This document shows, in pieces, positions 1 through 5,340 of a stretch of DNA of 5,340 bases (position 1 is the first letter of the stretch; each line of letters opens with the position of its first letter). This DNA comes from Rhodanobacter sp. UBA5168. GTDB lineage: Bacteria; Pseudomonadota; Gammaproteobacteria; Xanthomonadales; Rhodanobacteraceae. The notes under the pieces are model-generated. The model saw only the letters and a list, made by a program, of their open reading frames with translations. It did no database searches and was not told the origin of the DNA. The translations under genes were made by a program, and so were the position numbers. The stretch spans positions 1 through 5,340 of the forward strand of contig DHXA01000026.1 in the NCBI GenBank assembly GCA_002413455.1. Reading direction: 5' to 3'.

Positions 1-1
1 C

Positions 2-418
2 ATGAAAACCAAGGCCATTTTCGCCGCCCTGCTCGCCACCGCCGCGCTGTCGTTCACGGCCGCGGCGGGTGCCCGCGCGCCGCGCGAAACCGTCGCACCG
101 AACTTTTCGCACGCGATCTCCAATATCCCGGGCAAGTCCCTCGTCGCCGCCGAAGTGCGCTACCCGCCGGGCGGCGCCTCGCGGCCGCACACCCATGCGA
201 AGTCGGCTTTCATCTACGCCTATGTCGTATCGGGCGCGATCGAAAGCCAGGTCGACCATGGGCCCGCACGGATCTACACGGCGGGCCAGTCCTTCTACGA
301 AGAGCCCGGCGCCCATCATCGGGTCAGCCGCAATGCGAGCAAGACCGCCCCGGCGACGTTGCTCGCCGTGTTCGTCGTCGACACCGGCGACATGCCCCTC
401 ACAACCCCGCAGAAATAG
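2..418 (+). CDS. Exported single-domain cupin protein
   Basis: A 138-residue protein that begins with a signal peptide: Lys2 and Lys4, a hydrophobic stretch over about residues 5-22, and a likely cleavage near Ala24-Ala26, so it should act in the periplasm. The rest is one small cupin beta-barrel. Motif 1 is visible as Gly57, His63, His65 and Gly78, and motif 2 as Gly95, Pro102-Gly103, His105-His106 and Asn111. The histidines are the expected metal ligands; the usual glutamate of motif 1 is not in place (Ala69/Phe70/Ile71 lie there), so the metal site may be three-histidine. The start is supported by the signal peptide, but the ATG sits at the second base of the window, so its promoter and ribosome binding site are not visible. 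It is followed after 8 bases by a carboxymuconolactone decarboxylase family gene, a pairing that suggests an operon. Substrate unknown; it may be an enzyme or a small-molecule binder. Confidence 0.85.
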   Translation: MKTKAIFAALLATAALSFTAAAGARAPRETVAPNFSHAISNIPGKSLVAAEVRYPPGGASRPHTHAKSAFIYAYVVSGAIESQVDHGPARIYTAGQSFYEEPGAHHRVSRNASKTAPATLLAVFVVDTGDMPLTTPQK

Positions 419-426
419 GTAGTCCC

Positions 427-888
427 ATGTCACAACGCATCGATTACACGAAGGTTTCCCCGGCCGGCATCAAAGCGCTCGGCGGTGTTTACGGTTATGT
501 CGCGCAGTCCGGCCTGGATACGCGGCTGGTCGACCTGGTCTACCTGCGGGTAAGCCAGATCAATGGCTGCGCGTACTGCCTGGACATGCACACCGGGGCC
601 TTGATCAAGGAAGGAGCTCCCATCGAGAAGCTTGCCTTGCTCCAGGCATGGCGCGAGGCCGGCAAGCTGTTCGACGCGAAAGAAAGGGCCGCCCTCGCCT
701 GGGCCGAGTCGGTCACGCAAGTGGCGCAAACCGGCGTGCCCGACGACGATTTCCAGCAGGCGGCCGAAGTATTCAGCGAGAAGGAACTGGTCGACCTGAC
801 CATCGCCATCGGCCTGATGAATGCCTACAACCGGCTCGCCATCAGCTTTCGCCGGCCGCCCGAAGCCGCCCGTCTGGCAAACGCTTGA
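427..888 (+). CDS. Carboxymuconolactone decarboxylase (AhpD-like) family protein
   Basis: A 153-residue cytoplasmic all-helical protein of the CMD/AhpD superfamily. The core redox signature is clear: Gly47-Cys48-Ala-Tyr-Cys51 followed by His55, the CxxC-x3-H arrangement that in AhpD carries out peroxide reduction or thiol-disulfide relay. The proton-relay glutamate that lies 12 residues before the first cysteine in AhpD is here Asp36. The C-terminal part (about 115-145, with Asn-Ala-Tyr-Asn-Arg) matches the usual tail of the family. With the cysteines present it is more likely a peroxidase or disulfide-type enzyme than a true 4-carboxymuconolactone decarboxylase, and no protocatechuate genes are nearby. 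It starts 8 bases after the cupin stop; the Shine-Dalgarno is weak (AGGT around 417-420), which suggests translation coupled to the cupin gene. The HD-domain gene follows after 16 bases. Family assignment is firm; the substrate is not known. Confidence 0.9.
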   Translation: MSQRIDYTKVSPAGIKALGGVYGYVAQSGLDTRLVDLVYLRVSQINGCAYCLDMHTGALIKEGAPIEKLALLQAWREAGKLFDAKERAALAWAESVTQVAQTGVPDDDFQQAAEVFSEKELVDLTIAIGLMNAYNRLAISFRRPPEAARLANA

Positions 889-890
889 TC

Positions 891-897
891 GAGGAGG
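891..897 (+). promoter_or_regulatory. Ribosome binding site setting the HD gene start
   Basis: GAGGAGG lies 7 bases before the ATG at 905. This strong Shine-Dalgarno favours that ATG over an in-frame ATG at 821, which would overlap the preceding gene by 68 bases and add 28 residues that resemble read-through of the other frame. Confidence 0.85.
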
Positions 898-904
898 AAC
901 GAGC

Positions 905-1549
905 ATGCCTTCCAACAACATCCTCGGGGTGCGCATACCCGACAGCACGATCGCCCGCGAGGCGACGCAGCTCCTTCGCGACACGGGGAGCGAGCTCCTG
1001 TTCCAGCACTCGATGCGGGTCTATTGCTGGGCTGCCCTGACCGCTAAGCACAGGAGCCTCGCCTTCGACCCGGAACTGCTGTACGCCGGGGCGATGTTCC
1101 ACGACCTCGGCCTCACCGCACGCTTCCACGCAAGCGCGCTGCGTTTTGAAGTGGATGGCGCGAATGCCGCACGCGACTTCCTGAAAAGCCATGGCATCCC
1201 CGAAACGGACGTCCATAAAGTGTGGACCGCCATCGCACTCCACACGACGCCGGGCATCCCCGAGTTCCTGCATCCGGAGGCCGCACTGCTTCATGTCGGC
1301 GCAGGCATGGATGTGGCGGGACGCTCGTATGACCAGTTCACGGCCGAGGAGCGTGAGGCGGTGGTCGCGGCCTATCCACGTGAAACGGCATTCAAGCGCG
1401 ACATCATCGACACTTTCTACGAGGCCTTGAAGGATCGTCCTGCCACTACCTTTGGCACGTTCAATGACGACTTCCTTGCATTCAAGGACACGGGTTTCCG
1501 GCGAGTGGACATGTGCAGCATCATTTTGAATTCACCGTGGGCAACTTGA
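905..1549 (+). CDS. HD-domain metal-dependent hydrolase, cyanamide hydratase-like
   Basis: A 214-residue cytoplasmic protein of the HD superfamily. The metal-binding set is complete: His35 (in His-Ser-Met-Arg-Val-Tyr), the His66-Asp67 doublet after a Leu-Leu-Tyr-Ala-Gly-Ala stretch, His113 in Ala-Leu-His-Thr-Thr-Pro-Gly-Ile, and Asp136 in Gly-Ala-Gly-Met-Asp-Val. The Phe81-Glu-Val-Asp-Gly-Ala stretch and the His-Thr-Thr-Pro-Gly-Ile motif are the hallmarks I associate with the branch containing fungal cyanamide hydratase and many bacterial proteins of unknown substrate. HD proteins hydrolyse phosphoesters or, in this branch, hydrate small nitriles; which applies here cannot be read from sequence. 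No signal peptide or membrane segment. It is the third gene of the cupin-CMD-HD unit, 16 bases behind the CMD gene, with its own strong ribosome binding site. The ATG at 905 was preferred over the in-frame ATG at 821 for that reason. Confidence 0.85.
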   Translation: MPSNNILGVRIPDSTIAREATQLLRDTGSELLFQHSMRVYCWAALTAKHRSLAFDPELLYAGAMFHDLGLTARFHASALRFEVDGANAARDFLKSHGIPETDVHKVWTAIALHTTPGIPEFLHPEAALLHVGAGMDVAGRSYDQFTAEEREAVVAAYPRETAFKRDIIDTFYEALKDRPATTFGTFNDDFLAFKDTGFRRVDMCSIILNSPWAT

Positions 1550-1575
1550 GTTGCCGATAGCGGGCGATCGAAAAC

Positions 1576-1585
1576 GTTCGCGAAC
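1576..1585. promoter_or_regulatory. Perfect 10-base palindrome next to a -10-like hexamer
   Basis: GTTCGCGAAC is a perfect palindrome placed in a short A/T-richer part of the 203-base gap between the HD gene and the NTF2-like gene. It is immediately followed by TATTAT at 1586-1591, five of six matches to a sigma-70 -10 box. No good -35 hexamer sits 16-18 bases upstream. It could be an operator and promoter for the gene at 1753, but this is inference only. Confidence 0.25.
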
Positions 1586-1682
1586 TATTATTCGCAGCGA
1601 TTACCAACTGATATGGAAGTCCGTCCACCCCGACGCGGGCGCAGCAGGCCGGCTAACGGGCGGCGCCTGCGGCGGCTTCGTG

Positions 1683-1708
1683 CATTCCGGCACTGGCAGG
1701 CCGGCATG
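1683..1708 (+). other. Imperfect hairpin in the HD/NTF2-like intergenic gap
   Basis: CATTCCGGC (1683-1691) can pair with GCCGGCATG (1700-1708) in eight of nine positions around an 8-base loop. No run of T follows, so it is a poor intrinsic terminator. It may be part of the untranslated leader of the gene at 1753. A 9-base direct repeat, GCAGGCCGG, occurs at 1644-1652 and 1696-1704, the second copy overlapping the hairpin. Confidence 0.25.
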
Positions 1709-1752
1709 GCTGGGTGGAAGCTGTCCGGCAATCCCGCAAATGGAGTTGGCCG

Positions 1753-2310
1753 ATGTCACGCATCCTGTGTTTTGCGCTGTTGCTGATGATCTCGTCGGGC
1801 GCGCTGGCGGCGACGCCGGCGCAGTCCCCGGAGAAGGCGGCATGCGAGGTGTGGCAGCGCGAGCTGTCGTTTGCGCGCAGCGTGCAGCAGCACGACACGG
1901 CGGCATTCGCCGGCCACATACGGCGTGACGCGATCTTCGATGCGAACACGGCCAGGCCGACCCGCGGCGCGGATGCGATTGCCCGGGACTGGGCCGCGAT
2001 CATCGACGGCAAGACCGTGCACCTGAGCTGGTATCCGCAACAGGTGGTGGCGAGCGCAGACGGCACGCTCGCCTATTCCAGCGGCACTTATCTGCTGGAG
2101 GATCCGGCACCGGCCGCGAAACCGCGTTACACGATCGGCCAGTTCTCCACCGTGTGGCAGCGCGGCAGCGACCGCGTGTGGCGTGTCGTGTTCGACGGTG
2201 GCGACAGCGGCCGGCCGGCGAGCGATGCGGACGCCGCCGCGTTCCGCGCGAGACGGCAGGAACGCTGCCCCGGCGTGACGGGTGCCGGGCTGCCCACGAT
2301 CCGGCATTGA
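1753..2310 (+). CDS. Exported SnoaL/DUF4440-like NTF2-fold protein
   Basis: A 185-residue protein with an N-terminal signal peptide (Arg3, hydrophobic residues 4-18, cleavage probably after Ala19 or Ala20). The mature part has the layout of a DUF4440/SnoaL-like NTF2 fold: an initial helix with Trp34, then a helix with Ala-Phe-Ala-Gly-His, an Asp-Ala-Ile-Phe segment, a Gly-Ala-Asp-Ala-Ile helix entry, and late beta strands with Ser-Thr-Val-Trp-Gln and Val-Trp-Arg-Val-Val-Phe-Asp-Gly-Gly-Asp. Such proteins bind small hydrophobic ligands or act as isomerase-like enzymes; many are unassigned. Apart from Cys6 in the signal peptide, the only cysteines are Cys31 and Cys172, one near each end of the mature chain, which could form a disulfide in the periplasm. 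The start at 1753 has GGAG at 1742-1745, 7 bases upstream; an in-frame ATG at 1714 would spoil the signal peptide. The stop codon lies inside the first copy of a 24-base repeat. Confidence 0.8.
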   Translation: MSRILCFALLLMISSGALAATPAQSPEKAACEVWQRELSFARSVQQHDTAAFAGHIRRDAIFDANTARPTRGADAIARDWAAIIDGKTVHLSWYPQQVVASADGTLAYSSGTYLLEDPAPAAKPRYTIGQFSTVWQRGSDRVWRVVFDGGDSGRPASDADAAAFRARRQERCPGVTGAGLPTIRH

Positions 2311-2327
2311 TGTCGGAAAACGGCGAG
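2304..2327 (+). repeat. 24-base repeated element, copy A
   Basis: This 24-base segment, with core TGTCGGAAAACGGCGAG at 2311-2327, is repeated at 3143-3166 with one mismatch (G at 2315 against C at 3154). It overlaps the stop codon of the NTF2-like gene and ends 101 bases before the start of the unassigned exported protein gene. A further shared GACCGGGC lies 25 bases downstream in this copy (2353-2360) but only 7 bases downstream in copy B (3174-3181), so the flanks may be related with a length difference. Role unknown: a binding site, a promoter element or a dispersed repeat. Confidence 0.7.
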
Positions 2328-2418
2328 GCCAAACCGGCGCGTTTCGACGATTGACCGGGCCCCGGCAGCGGCAGAGACTGTCCAGGGGAACCCCGGAGCG
2401 ACCATCGCAAGTCATTGT

Positions 2419-2423
2419 GGAGG
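2419..2423 (+). promoter_or_regulatory. Ribosome binding site for the exported protein at 2429
   Basis: GGAGG lies 5 bases before the ATG at 2429. It selects that start over an in-frame ATG at 2282, which would lie inside the preceding gene and would bury the signal peptide behind 49 Arg-rich residues. Confidence 0.85.
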
Positions 2424-2428
2424 TTGCC

Positions 2429-2995
2429 ATGCAAACACCAGGCCTGAAAAACCGGCTCACGATCGCCGCCGCGATACTCGTTGCCATCGGCAGCGCGCAG
2501 GCGGCGGACGCCAAGACACCGAGCGATGCGCAAATGATCGCTAGCGCGATGCATGCGGCGCCCGCGCGCGTTGCGAAGGACGCGACCATCATCGCGATGG
2601 GCGCGGATGGAAAGATGCGCACGCTGCGCCAGGGCAGCAACGCGTTCACCTGCATGCCGGACAACCCGACAACACCGGGGCCGGACCCGATGTGCATGGA
2701 CCAGAATGCGCTGGCATGGGCGAACGCGTGGATGGCGCACGAGCATCCACCGGCCGGCAAGCTCGGCATGATGTACATGCTCGCCGGCGGCACCGACGCG
2801 AGCAATACGGATCCCTATGCGCAGAAACCGGACAGCGGCAACCACTGGATCAAGACCGGGCCGCATCTGATGATCGTCGGCGCGGATCCTGCGTTCTATG
2901 CGAGCTATCCGAAATCGGCGGATCCGGACACGGGCATGCCGTACGTGATGTGGGCCGGCACGCCGTACGAACACCTGATGGCGCCAGTCAAGTGA
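2429..2995 (+). CDS. Unassigned exported protein rich in Met, with His and a Cys pair
   Basis: A 188-residue protein I cannot assign to a named family. It opens with a typical signal peptide (Lys7, Arg9, hydrophobic 10-21, cleavage probably after Ala25 in Ala-Gln-Ala), so the mature chain should be periplasmic. The mature part has 15 methionines in about 163 residues, two cysteines 14 apart (Cys75 and Cys89) around a Pro-rich loop, and histidines at 104, 106, 139, 146 and 182. It contains two Trp-containing blocks, Ala-Trp-Ala-Asn-Ala-Trp-Met (96-102) and Asn-His-Trp-Ile-Lys-Thr-Gly-Pro-His (138-146). The Cys pair may be a disulfide; the Met and His content would suit metal binding, but no known metal motif is present. 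The even composition and conserved-looking motifs indicate a real gene. The start is fixed by GGAGG at 2419-2423. It lies 118 bases after the NTF2-like gene and could share its transcript; copy A of the 24-base repeat lies in that gap. Confidence 0.75.
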   Translation: MQTPGLKNRLTIAAAILVAIGSAQAADAKTPSDAQMIASAMHAAPARVAKDATIIAMGADGKMRTLRQGSNAFTCMPDNPTTPGPDPMCMDQNALAWANAWMAHEHPPAGKLGMMYMLAGGTDASNTDPYAQKPDSGNHWIKTGPHLMIVGADPAFYASYPKSADPDTGMPYVMWAGTPYEHLMAPVK

Positions 2996-3052
2996 TGCGT
3001 CGATCCGCGACACGCACGCGGGCGGCGTGGAACGATCACGCGAAGTGAAGCT

Positions 3053-3089
3053 ACGGACCGGTCGAAAGCACCACCCCCGACCGGTCCGT
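3053..3089 (+). terminator. Inverted repeat, candidate terminator or paired operator
   Basis: ACGGACCGGTC (3053-3063) and GACCGGTCCGT (3079-3089) are perfect 11-base complements around a 15-base loop, starting 57 bases after the stop of the exported protein gene. As RNA this is a very stable GC stem, but no run of T follows, so intrinsic termination is uncertain. Each arm also contains the palindrome GACCGGTC (3056-3063 and 3079-3086), 23 bases apart centre to centre, which would equally suit two sites for a dimeric regulator. Confidence 0.4.
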
Positions 3090-3142
3090 CGCGCATCTTC
3101 GTCACCTTGCCGCGATCGAATCCACGCAACCGCGGGGCCGCA

Positions 3143-3166
3143 GCATTGATGTCCGAAAACGGCGAG
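3143..3166 (+). repeat. 24-base repeated element, copy B, upstream of the Ada-AlkA gene
   Basis: Second copy of the element at 2304-2327, differing at one base, with core TGTCCGAAAACGGCGAG at 3150-3166. It ends 32 bases before the ATG at 3199, so it falls in the promoter region of the repair operon. A TGTCGG at 3169-3174 repeats the start of the core (TGTCCG, 3150-3155) 19 bases on, a spacing near that used by AraC-type activators for direct half-sites; copy A lacks this second half. The downstream gene encodes an AraC-type domain, so autoregulation is possible. Confidence 0.65.
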
Positions 3167-3167
3167 T

Positions 3168-3192
3168 TTGTCGGACCGGGCGGTGCTAGCCT
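3168..3192 (+). promoter_or_regulatory. Candidate promoter giving a leaderless mRNA
   Basis: TTGTCG (3168-3173) resembles a -35 box, and TAGCCT (3187-3192) has the T, A and final T of a -10 box. The spacer is only 13 bases, short for sigma-70, so an activator would be needed or the -35 match is false. The -10 end is 6 bases before the ATG, which would put the transcription start at or next to the A of the start codon. No Shine-Dalgarno is present between 3180 and 3198, which agrees with a leaderless message. Confidence 0.3.
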
Positions 3193-3198
3193 GCTGGC

Positions 3199-4700
3199 AT
3201 GAACGAGTTCTCCGCCCTGCCCGATCCGCACATCTGCGAACAGGCCCGACTGAGCCGCGACGCGCGCTTCGACGGGCTGTTTTTCACGGCCGTGAGCAGC
3301 ACCGGCATCTACTGCCGGCCGGTATGTCCGGCGCCACGGCCGAAGCGCGAGAACGTGCGCTATTACGCGAACGCCGCCGCGGCGGAAGCAGCCGGGTTCC
3401 GGCCCTGCCTGCGCTGCCGGCCGGAGCTGGCGCCGGGCAGCGACCAGTGGCAGCGCGGCGATCATGTAGTGGCACGCGCGCTGAAGCTGATCGAGGCCGG
3501 CATGCTGGCGGAGCAATCGCTGGACGAACTGGCTGCGCGCGTCGGCATCGGCGCGCGCCAGTTGCGCCGGTTGTTCGTGGAGCGCGTCGGTGCGCCACCG
3601 ATCAGCGTGCATACGACGCGCCGGCTGCTGTTCGCGAAACAGTTGCTGACGGAGACGGCGCTGCCGGTGACGGAGGTGGCGCTGGCATCGGGCTTTCGCA
3701 GCCTGCGCCGGTTCAATGCGGCGTTCGCGCAGGCGAACCGCATCGCACCGCGCGAACTGCGCCGGCATCCGCGCGCGGTAGCCGGTGCCGCACTGGAGTT
3801 GCGGCTCGGCTACCGGCCACCGTATGACTTCGAGGGGCTGCTCGCGTTCCTGCGTACGCGCGCGTTGCCGGGAGTGGAGCGGGTCGACGAATACAGTTAT
3901 GCGCGCGTGTTCGGGCCGGCCGATGCACCGGGCTGGCTGCGCCTGAGTGCATGGCCTGGCGGCGAGCACGCGCTGCAACTGCAGCTGCATTGTCCGCAGC
4001 CGACGCAACTGCTCGGCGTGGTGACGACATTGCGGCGGATGTTCGACCTGGACGCAAACCCGCAGGCGATCGCCGATACGTTTCGTCATGACGCGATCCT
4101 CGGCCCGCTGTTGGCGCGTCGCCCCGGCCTGCGCCTGCCCGGTGGCTGGGACGGCTTCGAAATCGCAGTGCGCGCAATCCTCGGCCAGCAGATCAGCGTG
4201 GCGGCGGCGCGCACGCTGGCCACGCGGATCGTGCAGCGCTGGGGCGAACCGTTGCCGGCCGCACCGATGCCGGGGCTCGAGCGACTGTTTCCGACACCGG
4301 CCGCGCTGGCGCACGCGGACCTGCGCGAGATCGGCCTGACCACGACCCGTGCCGCGACGATCAGCGGCATGGCGCAGGCACTGCTGGATGGCCGCGTGAA
4401 TTTTCGCGCGGAACAGTCGCTGGACGAATTCGTGGCGCGCTGGATCGCGCTGCCCGGCATCGGCGAATGGACGGCGCACTACATGGCGATGCGCGCGCTG
4501 AGCGATCCGGATGCGTTCCCCGCGGCGGACCTGATCCTGCGCCGCGAAGCCACGACGGACGCCACGCCGCTCAGCACGAAGCTGTTGACCGGACGCGCAA
4601 ACGCATGGCGACCCTGGCGTGCGTACGCCGTGATCCACTTGTGGCGCGGCGCCTCGGATGCGCTGCCGCCACCACGCAAAAAGAAAACGGAGGCCCTCGC

Positions 4701-4704
<4 letters not shown>
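3199..4704 (+). CDS. alkA: Ada-AraC-AlkA fusion: methylation sensor and 3-methyladenine DNA glycosylase
   Basis: A 501-residue three-module protein for alkylation damage. Residues 9-80 are an Ada zinc domain: Cys39, Cys43, Cys70 and Cys73 match the four zinc cysteines of E. coli Ada, with Cys39 (in Gly-Ile-Tyr-Cys-Arg-Pro-Val-Cys) equivalent to the methyl acceptor Cys38 that takes methyl groups from phosphotriesters. Residues about 90-189 are an AraC-type double helix-turn-helix domain. Residues about 197-315 are the AlkA N-terminal domain, and about 318-490 the HhH-GPD glycosylase, with Leu-Gly-Gln-Gln-Ile-Ser (328-333), the hairpin Leu418-Pro-Gly-Ile-Gly-Glu-Trp424 and Asp444 in the position of the catalytic Asp238 of E. 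coli AlkA. It excises 3-methyladenine and related bases, and methylated Cys39 probably turns it into an activator of its own operon. No frameshift or missing key residue is seen. It overlaps the ogt-type gene by ATGA. The lack of a Shine-Dalgarno suggests leaderless translation. The symbol reflects the enzyme module; the front is ada-like. Confidence 0.93.
4688..4693 (+). promoter_or_regulatory. Ribosome binding site for the ogt-type gene
   Basis: CGGAGG sits inside the last codons of the Ada-AlkA gene, 7 bases before the ATG at 4701. It supports that start over the in-frame ATG at 4710 and points to coupled translation through the ATGA overlap. Confidence 0.8.
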
Positions 4705-5222
<518 letters not shown>

Positions 5223-5258
5223 TTCGCTGATTCGCCTCTCGATGTCCGGCCCCTCGCG

Positions 5259-5284
5259 GTCATTCCGGCCTGGGCCGAAATGAC
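5259..5284. repeat. Inverted repeat of the GTCATTCCGGCC type downstream of ogt
   Basis: GTCATTCCGGCC (5259-5270) and GGCCGAAATGAC (5273-5284) are complementary at 11 of 12 positions with 2 bases between, so the tip of the stem must open. It starts 36 bases after the ogt stop. No T run follows. It could end the repair operon's transcript, or be one copy of a dispersed intergenic palindrome; such GTCATTCC...GGAATGAC elements are common in GC-rich proteobacteria, from general knowledge. Confidence 0.5.
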
Positions 5285-5320
5285 GGTCTGGTGCTGGACG
5301 ATCGCCCGATGCTTCGATAA

Positions 5321-5326
5321 TTGACG
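5321..5326 (+). promoter_or_regulatory. Isolated -35-like hexamer at the window edge
   Basis: TTGACG matches five of six bases of the sigma-70 -35 consensus. Any -10 box would fall past base 5340, so this is only a hint of a promoter for the next gene to the right. Confidence 0.15.
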
Positions 5327-5340
5327 CCGCGGAAATTTCA

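Noticed and set aside
428..434. TGTCACA, like the -35 element used by ECF41 sigma factors, which often control CMD-family genes
   Set aside because: It is formed by the first codons of the CMD gene, points into the gene, and has no matching CGTC -10 element about 16-17 bases downstream.
821..904. Upstream in-frame ATG that would lengthen the HD protein by 28 residues
   Set aside because: It lies within the CMD gene and has no Shine-Dalgarno, while GAGGAGG sits correctly before the ATG at 905.
1551..1928. A plus-strand open frame of 125 codons starting right after the HD gene
   Set aside because: It has no ribosome binding site of note, overlaps the start of the NTF2-like gene in another frame, and its product is Gly/Ala/Arg-rich with no motif.
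2382..2396. GGGGAACCCC mini-hairpin in the leader of the exported protein gene
   Set aside because: The loop is only 2 bases and the stem 4-6 pairs, so it is unlikely to be a stable or regulatory structure.
1756..3013. Long minus-strand open frames (1756-2805 and 2000-3013)
   Set aside because: They lie antisense to two plus-strand genes with signal peptides and good ribosome binding sites. Their translations are Arg/Pro/Ala-rich without domain features, as expected of GC-rich shadow frames.
3119..3129. AAT and GCAA close together, recalling the E. coli Ada box
   Set aside because: The spacing is 4 bases rather than the 6 of AAT-N6-GCAA in the E. coli site, and short motifs like this arise by chance. 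The 24-base repeat is a better candidate.
2905..4638. A 577-codon open frame on the minus strand, antisense to the Ada-AlkA gene
   Set aside because: It has an Arg/Gln-rich, low-hydrophobicity composition with no recognisable motif, and it mirrors the third-position GC of the well-supported plus-strand repair gene. It also runs across the intergenic repeat and the inverted repeat.

Overview
This is a GC-rich chromosomal stretch with five-to-six tightly packed plus-strand genes, typical of a beta- or gammaproteobacterium. Protein style, GGAGG-type ribosome binding sites and a GTCATTCCGGCC-type inverted repeat fit Burkholderiales or Xanthomonadales (for example Rhodanobacteraceae). That placement is an impression from sequence style, not a database result. 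I see no mobile element, tRNA, rRNA or CRISPR array.

Region 1 (2-1549) is a compact three-gene unit: an exported single-domain cupin, an AhpD-like carboxymuconolactone decarboxylase family protein, and an HD-domain metal-dependent hydrolase resembling cyanamide hydratase. Gaps are only 8 and 16 bases, so co-transcription is likely; the promoter lies left of the window. The gene set suggests detoxification or redox housekeeping, but no substrate can be read from the sequence.

Region 2 (1550-2995) follows a 203-base gap holding a 10-base palindrome and a hairpin. It encodes two small exported proteins: a SnoaL/DUF4440-like NTF2-fold protein and a Met-, His- and Cys-containing periplasmic protein I cannot assign. 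An inverted repeat at 3053-3089 could end this unit.

Region 3 (3199-5222) is an alkylation-damage repair operon. The first gene fuses an Ada-type zinc/methyl-acceptor domain, an AraC-type DNA-binding domain and an AlkA-type 3-methyladenine DNA glycosylase. The second, overlapping by ATGA, is an Ogt-type O6-methylguanine-DNA methyltransferase. Together they cover sensing (methylphosphotriester transfer to Cys39), base excision and direct reversal. The first gene lacks an evident Shine-Dalgarno and may be read from a leaderless mRNA.

The most unusual signal is a 24-base element present twice with one mismatch: at 2304-2327, over the stop codon of the NTF2-like gene and upstream of the unassigned exported protein, and at 3143-3166, just upstream of the Ada-AlkA gene. 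It may be a shared regulatory element tying the unassigned protein to the alkylation response, or a dispersed repeat. The rest of the window looks conventional; I found no clear evidence for a wholly new multi-gene system.
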